Positions 44,794 through 57,629 are shown, counted from the first letter of the stretch. The stretch is DNA of 64,000 nt from Lepraria neglecta (GCA_033220425.1 CM065652.1:1302001-1366000); one strand, 5' to 3'. Translations and numbers: made by a program. The notes: generated by a model from the sequence alone, not told the origin.

Positions 44794-47700
44794 ATGCCGC
44801 CTGTCTTTCGATATGCCTGGCTCCCGAGGATCAAGAATGACCCGCTCTGGGCTGCAACATTACTCAATGGGTCAAGGCGACATCAGGATGTGAGTACTGC
44901 CTTCATCTATCGCCAAATCTTGCTGATGATTACAGGCTGTATTATCATCCTTCCAGTATGGGCGCACCGTTCTGGGACATCCCAAAGCCTCTAGACGAAG
45001 TCTATTCGAGCTTCACGCTGGACGTGAAGTCCCCCAACTACCTCCAGATCTTGCCCTAGACGAAGTGACCCGACCCGCGTCCAAAAACAATGTCCCATTT
45101 CCCACATCGCAGGCGCTCATTGAGGCTCTGGGACCTATCGGCCAGGAATACGCAAGACCGAAAGAGGCAGGGAGTAAGGTTGACCTCACATTCGTTGATC
45201 CAATGATGCCTGCTTCAGATTACAACCGATTTTTGGAAGAAATTGCCAAGGCAAAAGAACGGTCAGAAGTAGCCGCGGCCGAAGGAAAGTTCGATTACAA
45301 TTTGAAGGAGCTTCTTGTTCGATATATACGGCATGTCGATCCCATTCTGGAATACCAGGCGCGAGTCCAGAATCCGTTCAATGAAAATCCGGAATTAGAT
45401 AAGAATCTGCTTCTAGTCTTTGATCATGGCACCTTGAGAAGCCTCCGAGAAAGAGGCTACGACCTTAGAGATTTCATGGCATGGACTTGGATTTTGAAAG
45501 CCGAGAGCGCTGAGCAAATGGCGACGCGGTTGATGGTCCTATCGCATCCAGCATTCACGAAGCAAAATCAATTCAAAAGAGTCCCTCAATTCCTCTTCCT
45601 CTTCATACTTCGACGTCAAAAGATGACTGCCCGCACCTTGAGGTCATTGTTGGTCTACGCGTGGGATTGGATGCAACAGTCCGGCAACGTAACGGAAGAC
45701 CCACAAGTACAAAACGCAAATAAAGAGCAAACGACCAATCAAACAAACCTTATCAGATATATCACGGATAGCCCTCGTGGGATGCTGGAGGATATGTTCA
45801 TGCTCATGATTATTCGATTTCTTCGTTCTGCCCGGGAGGTGTGGCCTGCAGCCTGTGAAAGCATTGTTGCCCTGCTGTGTCGATATCTGGATGGCGTCAA
45901 TTTTCGCAAGAGCGCTTCACATTCCCGACCGATGCATGAAGATCCACTTGACACGGCACGAATCACTTTCATGTACAACACCATCCTAAAATTGCTTGCA
46001 TTGCCGTCGTCTCTGCACCCATTTCAGTCTGCACTTTTTCAGCAGCGGGCACAATTCAGCCTGTTACGAAGAATGAATGAGTTTAATCCTCCTTTGATCG
46101 TTGACAGAAGAGGCTATCGAGCAGTGGTCAGCATGCAACTCATGCACAAGAAAACCCTAAAGGAGCGCGAATGGGCACATATGAAAGCGAGATCATGGCC
46201 ACCATGGAAAGAAGAAAAGCTTGGTATTGATGCTAGCATTGGTGTGGAGCATGGTATTAGTCGTGCACAAGAAGCGCTGAGTCGATCACGAGAAGCTGGG
46301 TATGCTTTTGATGATTGGGAACAGGCCGCATGCATTCTCTCCGGATGGGATACCGATGGCAGTCCAACTATACAGACTCGAGCGGTCCCTCTAACGCCGC
46401 CAAATCGACCAAATCACGTTTCTCTCAACACGAGGACCGACATTCAGCCTGCATCACAATGGGCAGCACGAGTACGAGCTACGAGGACACTTGATGAGGC
46501 GTGGTCATGCTTCTTGTTATACAAGGATCAATCCAACGCGCTCAGGCCATCCGTTTACCACGCATTCTTCGAGAAATTAGCCTACGATAGCAAGGCAAAG
46601 GTTGCCACAGGATCGGGTCGTCTTGGACATGAGCAGACACTACCAGGTGATGGAAAGGAGGTGTCGCCCGCTCCAGAATCTCCCAAGGAAGCAATCTACG
46701 TCCGGAGACCACCCCCGAATCACGATGAATTCTTACAAATGATGATCAAAGACGATGTCAAGATCTCGGGACGTTTTTTGAACGACCTACTGGCCAACGC
46801 ACCATCTTTCCGCTTAGGCGTTAAGTATCTCGAAGCCAGCAGTCTACCTTCCGAACACGTCTCAGCTTTGTTAAACGAGGATTTGACAAGAAACCCCGAT
46901 GCTCAGGCTGCGATCGAGTCCATGCAACACACTCTTTTTAGCGCGGTTATTCGGTTTCTGACCAACTTTGCGCCAACCTTAGCCAATAGACATAGCGACG
47001 ATCCGTTTGCTTTCATTGAGACGGGTGTTAACTTGGCTCAAGAAGACGAGACAGAGTTATCTCAAGCCACTGCCATTACAGATCATCCAAGGTTGAACCA
47101 TCGCTCGGAAAGCCCGCCACCAAAGTCTCATCTTTACAATCCACTCTCAAGAGCGCTCCAACTCCTACTTGAAGTAAAGCCAAGATACCGACCTGCCTGG
47201 TACCACATTCTCCGGACGTTGGCTAATCGCAAGGCTACGACAGAGGTCCTCTCTAGATTCGCAGACCAATATCAGCATGACATAAGATCTTGGCAACTAA
47301 TTTGTCGACTTCTGGACGAGATGCTCAATATTGACTTGCCGGTCGATCTCGATGGCTTTCACATGGTCTGCACGGGTCTGGAGAAAGCGATCTTCGCAGC
47401 TGAAAGGCTGTCTAGGGCGGAGCACCATATCCGACATGTGTGGAGTGGTACGAGCGAGGACGACCCCGAGAAAGTCATACGTCGTGTGCTGTCTGAGGGT
47501 CTCTCGGTTGTGAAAGCGATCTTCAAGAATACAGTCAGGGCCGAGGAGATGCAACAGGATATTCCTGCTTCCCTCGTGAAAGAAAAATCCGAGATCGATG
47601 AGCAAGCTGAGCAGGAAGAGGCGCCAGTATTGCAATCTGACGAAGACATAGACGACAAAGAACCGTCCAGACATAAAGATTTTCTACCTCCAGCATGCTT

Positions 47701-48109
47701 GCTCCCAAAATTACTAGATGTGCCTAGGCCAGCTGAGCTTCACGCCTTCATTCGAGTCCTTGGACTCCGTCGCGACTACCAAGGTTTACTGGACTTGATC
47801 GAATGGATGTCGCTCTTCGCCGACGAAATCAATATCGTTACCGATGAATGTAGGAACGGTGAAAGAATGATGAGAAAATGCTTGACCGCGATTCGTGTCT
47901 TTCTGGAGAGAAGCTGGATGGATATCCATTATGACAGTGACTCTGAGGCTCAGATCGCCGGATATGGTGGCATTGTGATCGAAGCGGATCCTGCTCCGGT
48001 AGAGGTTATCAAAGCTGTGCAAAATACTGTTCTGGAAAACAGGGCATGGGGTGGATGGCCTATTGATGATGAGGTGGTGGAATATTGCTCGAAGGGGAGG
48101 TTCCTATAG
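44794..48109 (+). CDS. Large helical protein, unrecognised
   Basis: Two exons (44794-44889 and 44936-48109, intron 46 nt GTGAGT..TACAG) give 1089 residues in one continuous frame. It starts MPPVFRYAWLPRIKNDPLW; the splice reads RRHQDAVLSSFQYGRTVLGH. The protein is rich in alpha-helix-forming stretches (MEDMFMLMIIRFL-like, LKLLALPSSLHPFQSALFQQ, WAARVRATRTLDEAWSCFLL, WQLICRLLDEMLNIDL) separated by a charged segment near residue 880 (EIDEQAEQEEAPVL). The helical pairs resemble PPR- or TPR-like solenoids, and the N-terminus is basic enough for a mitochondrial location, but neither is proven. I do not recognise the family. The long intact frame shows it is maintained by selection. Confidence 0.75.
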
Positions 48110-48240
48110 GGACTGTAGATTTTGTACAGCGCTCTGCCCATAGATAGATCGAATTTAAAGCAACGTGTATATATTGTAAACCCGAAAAAAAGGGTTCGAT
48201 TGTGAGTTGCTCCATGATTATTCCGTGCAGTATTCTATAA

Positions 48241-49333
48241 ATGCCAACCCGCCTAACTTCTCTGCTCCCAAACATGCACCCACCACGAATATCCACACTT
48301 CTTCTCCACCACAGTTCCCCACTCCCAAAGCATTTGCCACATTATGGCCGCCTCACTCTCCGCCTCCTCTCGACCGCTCCTCCCCCATCTCTAATAAAAA
48401 CCACCAACATTCCCGCCCCACACACAGGCCACATCCGGATCGTCTCCCTCAACTCCCCACACAACCGCAACGCCATCTCGCGCCAACTCCTCTCCGAGCT
48501 CTCTCACGAGATAAATGTCGTAAAAACACAAGTCGAAGATGAGGCCGCCAAGGGCGAGGTCGTTGGAGAAGGGACGAGGGTGTTAGTGCTTGCGAGTGAA
48601 GTTGATGAATGCTTCTGCGCTGGGGCGGACTTGAAGGAGCGGAAGGGTATGAGTAAGGAAGAGTCGGTTCCTCTGTATTAAATTGAGAAGAATGTTGAGG
48701 CTAAAAATGTCTAGGACGAATGAATTCCTGGGTGGTTTACGATCGACGCTGAATACGCTCTCCGTCCTCCCCATCCCCACCCTCTCCTGCATCTCCTCCG
48801 TCGCCTTAGGCGGCGGCCTCGAGCTAGCTCTCGCAACAAACATCCGACTCATAGCCGCTTATGCTACTATCGGCCTACCGGAGACGAGACTAGCCATCAT
48901 ACCCGGTGCTGGAGGGACTTACAGACTACGGAACCTAATTGGAGAAGCCAAGGCATTAGAGCTCATCTTAACAGGGAGGAGAATACAAGGCAAAGAAGCC
49001 AAAAAACTTGGCATCTGCGAACGCCTCGTAATGACAGGTGAAACCACGCCCAAATCCAAAGCTAGAGAAATGGTGCTCGATGCGGCTATGGAAATGGCGG
49101 GACAGATTTGTGAGGGCGGGCCGGGCGCTGTGATGGCTGCGTTGAGGGCTGTGAGGGGGGGTAGCGAGGAGATGGAGAATGCGGAGTATGAGGGTGTGCT
49201 TGGGTACGAGGATCGAGATGAGGCGTTGGCGGCTTTTGGGGAGAAGAGGGGGCTGGTGTTTACGGGGAGGAGGAAGGGGGTGGGGGAGAAGAGGGGGGAG
49301 AGGGAGGGGAAGGGGTGGCATGATACTTGCTGA
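48241..49333 (+). CDS. Enoyl-CoA hydratase / methylglutaconyl-CoA hydratase-like
   Basis: Two exons (48241-48662, 48715-49333) give 346 residues. Crotonase motifs: RIVSLNSPHNRNAISRQLL, then LASEVDECFCAGADLKERKG (oxyanion hole), IPTLSCISSVALGGGLELAL and IGLPETRLAIIPGAGGTYRL with the catalytic Glu. The N-terminal 45 residues are basic and Leu/Pro-rich, a plausible mitochondrial presequence, which favours an AUH-like enzyme of leucine breakdown over a peroxisomal one. The intron donor is unusual (GTCGGT), but the join KEE-TNEFLGGLR restores the family frame. The C-terminal 20 residues are Gly/Arg/Lys-rich from a purine run (49240-49315), probably not conserved. A second ATG at 48274 is possible as start. 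Confidence 0.83.
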
Positions 49334-49776
49334 GGTTGTCGGAGGATTTAGTTGTTTTTGCTCTTTGTCCTAGCATCAAAAGCTGCCTCTTTCTGTGCTA
49401 CTGAACTGCGGCTACCTGTGAGTCTGTGCTCTTCGATTTTGTCTGATACGCATGTGGGGAGTATAGGTACATATTCATCAGGTGAGACACTATACCCGTT
49501 TGATTTTTCTTTCTACAGCTGTCGAACTTCGTGGTCTCATCTTTGCTTAAGAGGAGATGAAAGCAGAGGGTTCTTGCTCAAGGTAAGGAAATTTTTCAGG
49601 GGTTTTCTACATGAGTAGAGCAGGAAGCTGGAATTCCGCCGCTCAAGAAGAGTACATTCACAACATTGCCGCTCTCGAAAGGGAGCAGTGGTGACAGCAT
49701 ACGCTGCTCAAGCTCTACGCGAAATTGCAAAAGCGCGGCTTGAAGTCCCCCAATATCGCAGAATGGAGCTGCTGAG
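49334..49776. other. Intergenic
   Basis: No gene or RNA supported. Confidence 0.4.
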
Positions 49777-50462
49777 TCATTTTCTCGTTCTTCCTCCCAC
49801 CCTGTCCTCCATAATCTCTCTCACAGCACCCCAATACCTCCCCTCCCCCGCCCCCTTCCCATGCCTACAATGTCCCGTCCCCACAGACAACTCTACTCCA
49901 ACATCCCACCCCCTCTCTCGCCTCCTTAGCATGCCCCTCTACATCCTCCCACTTCACCAGCTCATCCTCTCTAGAATACAAATACTCCCTCCCCGCATCC
50001 TTCGCCACCAAAGCCTCATCATTCAAATCCATATTCGACCTTGTCAAGACATTCGCGTTTCCAGTACACCTCTCAACAAGCCAGTTCAATGAAACCAGAA
50101 CATGAATGATTGCCAGTCCAGGCAAGCGAATCATAGGATGGGGAGGGATCTGGAAACTCATGCCCATATACCCAGAAGCATACGTCCCCAAACTCGGCGT
50201 CGAATCGAATATCATGCCCTTCACGGGCATCACTTCCTTCTCCACCAGCCGAGCTCTCTCTCCAAGCCCGCAAAAGCGTCGAAGCGGATTGTGCACCCGA
50301 ATTCGAAAATAGATGCATGAATATCGGTGATGATGGCTCTGCGCGCAGCGCCGCTAGCACTGGGTTTAGATTTGATTGTTGCGTTTGGTATGGTACGTAG
50401 ACCATATTTGGGATTGTGCCGGTGATTAGGATTAGGGTGGTGCTGCGGTTAGGGAGGGCATT
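49777..50462 (-). pseudogene. DUF829/TMEM53-like hydrolase, truncated and frameshifted
   Basis: Three reading frames must be combined to follow the family. From 50462: LILITGTIPNMVYVPYQTQQ, LNPVLAALRAEPSSP and FMHLFSNSGAQSASTLLRAW (nucleophile-elbow region). After a slip in the 50225-50260 GA-rich segment come VKGMIFDSTPSLGTYASGYM, YLYSREDELVKWEDVEGHAK and EARE. After a second slip at a GA/G run (49908-49920) comes GWDVGVELSVGTGHCRHGKG, then RYWGAVREIMEDR and stop at 49777. DUF829 proteins are alpha/beta-hydrolase-like with unknown substrates. The N-terminal part of the family is missing upstream, where only about 190 bp remain before the next relic. Truncation plus two frameshifts argue for a pseudogene. 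Confidence 0.65.
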
Positions 50463-51084
50463 CTGCGTGATAGACTTGAGGAAATGATAGGCAGAAGCTG
50501 GAGTCTAATGGCGAAAATTAGAGAACAGGGGTTGAAACAGCCATGACGCAGACCTTTGAGACCTTAGAAAAGTAGAGTTAGCTGGTTGAAGACGAACGTT
50601 GTTGCAGAACGTAAAAAAGGCACAGCGGTCCGTGAGATTAATACAATTCAGGCCCTAAATCCGCTCGATCTCCTTTCTCAAAGGTTGCGCCGAAGCCGAT
50701 TCTCCTGCCTCGGGATCCTTACGCCCATACAATATAGATATATAGCGTTGACCTATGTTTGATTTAGCAGTTATTATGATTGGTCGGTATAATAAATTGG
50801 TGCTGACATGTGTTAACCTAGAAAGTAGATGGCCGCTTTGAGGTACACATATCAAAAGGCTACTCGCTCCGAGAGACTGAATGAAACAGAATCTAGAAAA
50901 TAAGATCTCCAATTTCCGCTCCATCATGACACCTTTCCCTTCGACATTGGACGTTGACAATGACTTTCGCCTTACTGACCTTTTTCCCATGCCAAACATG
51001 CTGGCTCTAATTCCATTACATTCATCATTCGGAATCACAACCAGCTGCCTCCGTAACACTTGCATAACATGAGTCCAGTGTACT

Positions 51085-51888
51085 CTACTCAATGAAAACA
51101 TCGTGGATGTCATCCTGTCGACCATAGACAGCTTCGCCGTCCATGACGCCTTGCACGTAGTAGTCGCCGATGAGGTTGAAGGTCTGTGGACGCGCTGCAC
51201 CCGGCAATGGTCATAGGATGTAGAGGAAATGCTCCCCCCTGCTAAAGCATATATCAAATCGCCGACCTGCAGTTCTGCTGGACCGAGTCCATCATAACCG
51301 CTTTTTGTCAAGAATAGATGGCGACCGATGCATGCAGTTGTTAGTTGTTCTAAGAGCTCATCTAGATGCTGCCATCGTGTGCTAGTGCCATTCTTCACCT
51401 CCAGCTCATTGAGACAAACCTTGTACATATCAAGTCCAGAACGAGAACATCGTCGAGCGAATATTCTACTGTCAGATTCGCGGAAGCTGAATATGTCGTT
51501 GGTCAGAAGTCTATTGAACTGCTCGTCTATACTGTCTCTGTCGGTTGTTGAGCTTTGGTAGCAGAACTGTCGCCATTTACGGATGCACTCGCGAAGATGA
51601 TTTCTACCTCCATGTACCAAGTCTGGAAGCATGAGAGCTGAGCTCTTTTGTGCAACCCGATCGAAATGGAGCCCAGATAGCCTAACACTGGCGTTTTCAA
51701 GGACTTCGAACGTCATCGGGCAACCTGGGCAAGCTGAGCAGAGGCATTCGTTTGATGCCCGATTCAATTTGGAGCTCCATTTGAATTGATCCTCGCTTCG
51801 AGGTCCAAGTTTCTCCCAATTTGGGACCCAACTTGGCACACTGATTGTCCGACCAGCTGTATAGTCGGTCAGACTGAAGAGTAGCCTT
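51085..51888 (-). pseudogene. C-terminal relic of a HET-domain protein
   Basis: The fragment reads TDYTAGRTISVPSWVPNWEK, then ASVRLSGLHFDRVAQKSS, LQVGDLIYALAGG and, after a shift of frame, FNLIGDYYVQGVMDGEAVYG with a TAG at 51085-51087. PSWVPNW, GDLI.AL and the Y(Y)V.GVMDGEA ending are the usual tail of fungal heterokaryon-incompatibility (HET) proteins. The break lies at a six-C run (51234-51239), followed by TGA at 51211-51213 in the restored frame. The N-terminal HET domain itself is absent: an in-frame stop lies just upstream (about 51889) and the LINE begins about 200 bp away. The original frame remains open to 50655, but that is read-through in a non-native frame. Confidence 0.65.
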
Positions 51889-52084
51889 TAGCATTTGGAC
51901 TTGCTAATAAGCGCATATGAGAAGAATGGTGTTGATATTGCATGTTGTTGCTAAACCTATGAAGTCGCGTGTAGAAGTAAATAGACTTTTCACGGGCCCA
52001 GGCCTGTGAAATACTACGCTAACCCTAAAATTATTAGGCTTAGAGTCAGGATCGTAACCCTAACTGCCAGAGATTCCACTATAT

Positions 52085-52098
52085 AATGCCAACGGATA
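52085..52098. repeat. Left target-site duplication of the LINE
   Basis: AATGCCAACGGATA occurs here and again at 57616-57629, exactly bounding the AT-rich element. Because the tail repeat ends in AATC, the duplication may be 13 or 14 bp. Confidence 0.85.
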
Positions 52099-55000
52099 AA
52101 AAACTTCCACCTACGCTCGAAATCGATTTTTGGTTAAACACGTAATATTAACACGTCTATCGGCTCAGAACGGTCACCTCTTCAACTAATTGGCGGGGGT
52201 CTTACTGCCAATTAACCCCAGTCATGACGGAAAAGACGCGTTAGCCAGTATAGGACCAAATACCTACAGACTATAAGGAGTATATAATCATACTACGGCA
52301 AGCAGTAAACACCGGGTTAAACCATATTACCAATAGACAGAAACCTCCCTCAAATACTCTCCAAGAAGTGCTACAAGCCCTAGTGGCATTTACGGAATAA
52401 ACGACTCAGGAACCCAGAATCCAAACGGTACTGGATAAGGTTAGAAAACTAGCCAGAGAGATAACCACTAGAGATAATGCTATGGACGAAAAGCTTACTA
52501 TCCTCAAGAACTAACCAGCGGGATCCTACACAACGAACAGCGCAGCCACTACATCATTATGGGCTAGAGTGGCCAGCAGGCTCCGTAACAGCCAGTTCAC
52601 TTATTCCTCCCCCTCTTCCTCTATCGGTAGAGTATAGATTCTACCTATACTATATAATAAGAACACGGAGATCATCGTCAGGATAAACAATAAAGAAGCT
52701 TCTAAAGCGAACGTAGTAAAGGAACCACGAGCGCTAGTAGAAAAGGTCAACTAGTATATTAGAAATAATAATATTAGTACCAAAGACATCAGGGTAGTAA
52801 GAACTCTACCCAGCGGAGATATAGTAATTACTACGGCCACAGAAGAAGAAGCGACGAAGCTCAGAGAACAGGAAGGATAGATATCGGTTTTCAGCGAGAA
52901 AGCTAAAGCGGTAGTATAGATATATAGAGTACTGGTACACAGGGTAAGGATTAAAGATCTTAACGCGACAGATATAGAAAAAGGAATAGAGTATATCAAG
53001 ACTCAAAACAAGGATATAGTAAAACTAGACATTATATAGTTAGGATATCTTAATAGGCCTAAAGAGGGTTAGTAGATAGTATCTCTTATAGTAGAATATA
53101 GAATAGTAGAACAAGCAAATTTAGCTATCAGGGAAGGTCTAGTAATTAGTAATATAATATACCGATGTATAGTATATAACCGTATATATAGATCGAAGCA
53201 ATACTTCGTATACTGGCAATATGGTTACTTATTAATATCGTGCCCTAATAAAGAAATATGCGGAAGATATATAGAAGTATATAACTACAGGGAATGTCCT
53301 AAGGATAAACCTATTAAATATACTATATATAGAGGGTCCTACGAAGTATAGGATAAGTTATATATTAAAAAGAAGTTAGAAATCGAAAGGATAAGAGTAG
53401 TAAGACTTAGTACCCCAGCTTTTTATAAAATTAGTAAGGCCTTAATATAAACTATAAGTTAGATACCCGAATAGGAAAGAGTAACTTATACCAAGAATAA
53501 CACCTCTAAGGGAGGACCAAGCGCTATAACCCGGGGTCGAGGAGGCGGCTTATCTATAAGAGGGGGCCTATAGAGTACTAGACTAATTCTAGAAGTAAAA
53601 ACTACCCTAAAACGTTATCCGAGAGCGAACAGTAATAGTATAGTACTATAACCCCCCGTAAGAATAGGAACGAGATCTTAAATACTAATTAGAAATAATA
53701 GTTCCTAGAAAGAAGCTCTAGCTGAGAGGGACGGTAATACTAGAAGAATTAAGACTATTAATATAGGTAATAGTAAGAAAAGAAGAGGAGGCGACTTAGG
53801 AGAAGAAGATAATAGCCAAGAGGATATAAATATGGATACTACTAATAGCTAACTTAGTCAATAGTAGAACAGGCCGAATAGCTAACTATTCTATAATATA
53901 ATACAAGGAAATCAAGAGAGGTTATAATATCTCTTTTTATAAAAGAAAATACTAATAACTATAATATAATTACTATTCAGGAACTATAGAGGAATAAAGA
54001 AATTAATTATACCTATTACCCTAATAAAGATAACTTTTATCTAATATACCCTAACTATAAGGAAATAAGAGTCTACTACTATATACGAAAAACGACGGCG
54101 CTCGCTTTATAGTATACTATAATCTACTCCGAGGATCTAATTATACTATATATAAAAACGGGAGAGGGGAGAACGGTCTATATCTATAATACCTATAACC
54201 CGAATCCGAACACGAAAATAACTACCCTCCTACTTCTCTTACAGGCTATAGAGAAACATATAAACGGCGAGTATATAGCCCTAGGGGACTTTAATCTATA
54301 CTACCTAGTATAGGGTAGAACGGAAGCTAAAATAGATATAGAAGCCGAAAACCTTATTATACTTATAGAAAGCCACGCGATAGAGTAGCTACTACTAAGA
54401 GGAACTATTATATACGAAGAAAACTGTAAAATAACGATTAATCTTATATACGTAATACCGGGCCTTGAATAAGGGATAATTCAATACAGAATAGACGAAG
54501 CTATAGATTGCTATTCGGATTATAATCCAATTATATTAATCTTCGATCTAATAACTATCTAGGAGGCTATAATAAAGCGAAGAAACTGGAATAAAACTAA
54601 TACTAAGGCCCTAATCGAGAAGCTATAAGAGGAAATAGACTTATCTAGACCTATTCAAAATATTAGCTAGTCGCAAGGAACCAGCCCTTTAATAAATAAT
54701 TAAACGGACGAATTAATCGATAACCTAGTCAAATCGATACAAACAGCGGTTGATTACTCTACCCTAGAGCTATATATCTCGCTACAATCTAGACTAGGCT
54801 TTACGGAGGAGTATAAAGAAGCTTAGATACGTTATAAACAGCTTAAAAGGATATAGCGCCGAGCCAGAACGAAAGAAGTATAGGAGGTTTTTAGAATCGC
54901 TAGGAACTATAAAACCAACCTGATCAAGAAAGCGATAAAGAAATCATTTCGGGCATTCGTAGCGGAAGTATACAAGTCCCCCTAAGATATATAGAAAAAG

Positions 55001-57615
55001 ACTAAATGGTCAAGAGACTCAATACCTAGACAATTATATCTACCGGCCCTTAGAGAAGGCGATACTATAATTAACAGCCCCGAAGATAAAGCAAAGCTAC
55101 TAATAAAGGCCTTTTTTCTACTACCGGTCTAGGTAGATCTAGATAATATAAGCAATACTACTTATAACCCCCCTTACCGTCTAGGGAAGATTAAAAGAGG
55201 AGAAATCACTAGAGTAATCTAGTAAGTACTACCTAAAAAAGCTCTAGGAGGAGACGATATACCGAATATAATCCTTAAAAAGGTTATCAATAATATTATC
55301 CCTATACTAGATCGAATTTTTAATAACTACCTATAGAATAGATACTACCTAAAGCATTTTAGGGACTTAGTAATAATCATACTCAGAAAACCAGGGAAAG
55401 ACGACTACTCGGCCCCCAAAGTATACTAACTAATAGTACTATTAAACACGATCGGAAAGGCGCTAGAATTCATCATCGCTAAAAGGATAGTATATCTAGC
55501 CGAAACATTCTAGCTACTACTAGCTACTTATATAGGGGGAAGAAAAGGCCGATCTATAGAATACGAGATACACTATCTAATCGAGAGAATCTATACGGCC
55601 TGGAACAAAAACGAGGTAGTAACGATATTACTACTAGATATCTCGGGAGTATACGATAAAGTGTTATATAGGAGATTACTCTACGATCTTAAGAAACGAA
55701 GAATAGATAATAAGATAGTCAAATAGGTTTCAAGTTTTCTATATATACAAATAACGGCGGTTAAAATAAATGAGTATACTATAGAATCCTTAGCTATCTC
55801 AGTCGGAATACTATAAGGATTACTATTATCGCCAATCCTTTTTCTATTCTATAACGCCGAACTACTTAAGCTATATTAGAAAAGAGAAGAGCTTAATATA
55901 GTTAGCACAGGTTTTATAGACGACGTAGGACTACTTACTATAGGCTATAATATAGCCGTTAACTGTAATAACCTAGAGAGAGTTCATAAAGAAATTTGTA
56001 TACCTTAGGCCTATACTTACAGATTAGAGTTCGCCCCAGCTAAATATTAGCTTATTCATCTTATAAGGAAGAATAAATTCGATAAGATATAATAGATATA
56101 TCTGCTAGGCTAGATAATCAGTCCCAAATTAATAGCTAAGTATCTGGGTCTTATAATCGACGAAAAGCTCCGCTAGAAGGAACAAGTAGAAGGCCTTAAA
56201 GCTAGAGCAGCAAAGAATATAGAGGCTTTAGCAAGGATTTCAGGATCGATCTAGGGGGGCAATTATATTAGTTTAAGAAAAATCTATAAGGCGATAGTAC
56301 TTCTATAAATTATATATAGATCGTTAGTATAGTATACTCTAGAAGGATATAAAGGCTATAATAGGAGTATACTAAGCACGCTAGAAAATATATAAATAAG
56401 AGCGGCACGATACATTATAGGGGCCTTTAGAGCTACGTTATAGGCAGCTTTAAATATTAAAGCGTACCTACTACCTATAAAGTTTACCCTAGAGAAACTA
56501 GCGATAGAATTAACCCTAAGGATAGCTATAGGCCTGGCGTACGAAGATAGCTGGTATATAGTCTATTTAGTAGAGCTATACGGAATTTTTCTCGCCCTAT
56601 CGATAATAGTACTTAAAAGAATAGTAAGCCAGGAAGTATATATCTTCGTCGATAACTAGGCTGCGATTACTATAATATAGAAACCAGGACGCACGTCAGG
56701 CCAAATAATAATCAGAGATATAGTAAAACTTATTGACTACGTCCGAGCGGAAGGATACGAGCCAGTAATATACTAGATACTAGTATATTAGGGTCTTATA
56801 GGGAATAAAGCAGCTAATAAAGCTATAAAGTATACTATAGGATAGAGATAATATAAACACCGAGCAAGGATCATTAAAGAAGATATAGACTATATAGTAA
56901 AGCTATCAATTTATTCTAAGAGATTAACAGCGGCTATAAAGAAAGAAATCAAAAAAGATACGCAAAATAAATAGGTAACGGACTGGGCCAAGGAGACTAA
57001 AGGAAGGTCGCTTAGGATTATCTAACTAGTACTGACCTCTAGGATTATCAGGATATATAAAGGCCTTAAAAAGTTGATAAGCTTATTGATTATTTAAATA
57101 AGAACAGAAAAGATAGGGCTTAGAAGATTTCTATATAGTAGATAGGTACCGGGGGTAGAGGAGGAGTAATACGATTATAAAAACGGACTCTAGATAGCTA
57201 ATCATATACTTACCACGTATAGACTGTATAACGGTAAGAGGAGGAAGTTCTGGAAAAAGGAGCGGGAGGAGCTGCAGAAAGCACACCTCAGCCACAAGGT
57301 CTTACTAACCGACTATACAGCAAAAGCAGCTATTTTTATAAGGTAAACAGGGCTTTTAGGGCAGTATAAGACCCTAGACGAGGATCAAAACGACTGGATC
57401 GCGGGGGCAGATGTTAACAAGAACGATACGAGTACAAAAAAGGGACTGGAGCGTAGAACAAGCTATGCTACTGGGCCATAGGGAAGTAACACGATGATTG
57501 AGACGGCGGCGAGGTCTGATTAGCCGAGTCGTAGTTAGATAGATTACATAACGAGCGCATAGTTCGCCCCTAGGAGGGTGAACCGGGGTCTTATGAATCA
57601 ATCAATCAATCAATC
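52099..57615 (+). mobile_element. Full-length LINE retrotransposon destroyed by RIP-like mutation
   Basis: This 5.5-kb unit is dense in TA and poor in CA/TG, with stops in every frame, yet its protein order is readable. ORF1 remnant: a zinc-knuckle area near 53200-53340 (SCPNKEICGR, YNYRECPKDKPIKY). ORF2: an endonuclease with GDFN at 54283-54294. The reverse transcriptase shows KKALGGDDIPN, LLLDISGVYDK and GLLLSPILFLFYN, and the polymerase core reads FIDD at 55912-55923. An RNase H-like end (about 56600-56850) reads VYIFVDN..AAI and GNKAANKA. Many TGG, CAG and TGC codons are changed to TAG, TAA or TAT/TAC. It ends in an (AATC)5 microsatellite tail and is bounded by a 14-bp duplication. Domain order fits a Tad1/I-like fungal LINE. 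It cannot move on its own. Confidence 0.9.
57593..57615 (+). repeat. (AATC)n tail of the LINE
   Basis: Five ATCA/AATC units close the element right before the target duplication. A short simple repeat is the usual 3' terminus of this LINE type and marks the strand of insertion. Confidence 0.8.
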
Positions 57616-57629
57616 AATGCCAACGGATA
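57616..57629. repeat. Right target-site duplication of the LINE
   Basis: Identical to 52085-52098; see that entry. Confidence 0.85.

Noticed and set aside
48968-49321. Pro/Leu-rich minus-strand frame opposite the enoyl-CoA hydratase
   Set aside because: It is the complement of the purine-rich 3' end of a well-supported gene.
50655-51084. Continuation of the long minus-strand frame below the HET relic as a real protein tail
   Set aside because: The family sequence is in a different frame after the slip and ends at 51085; the extension is read-through.
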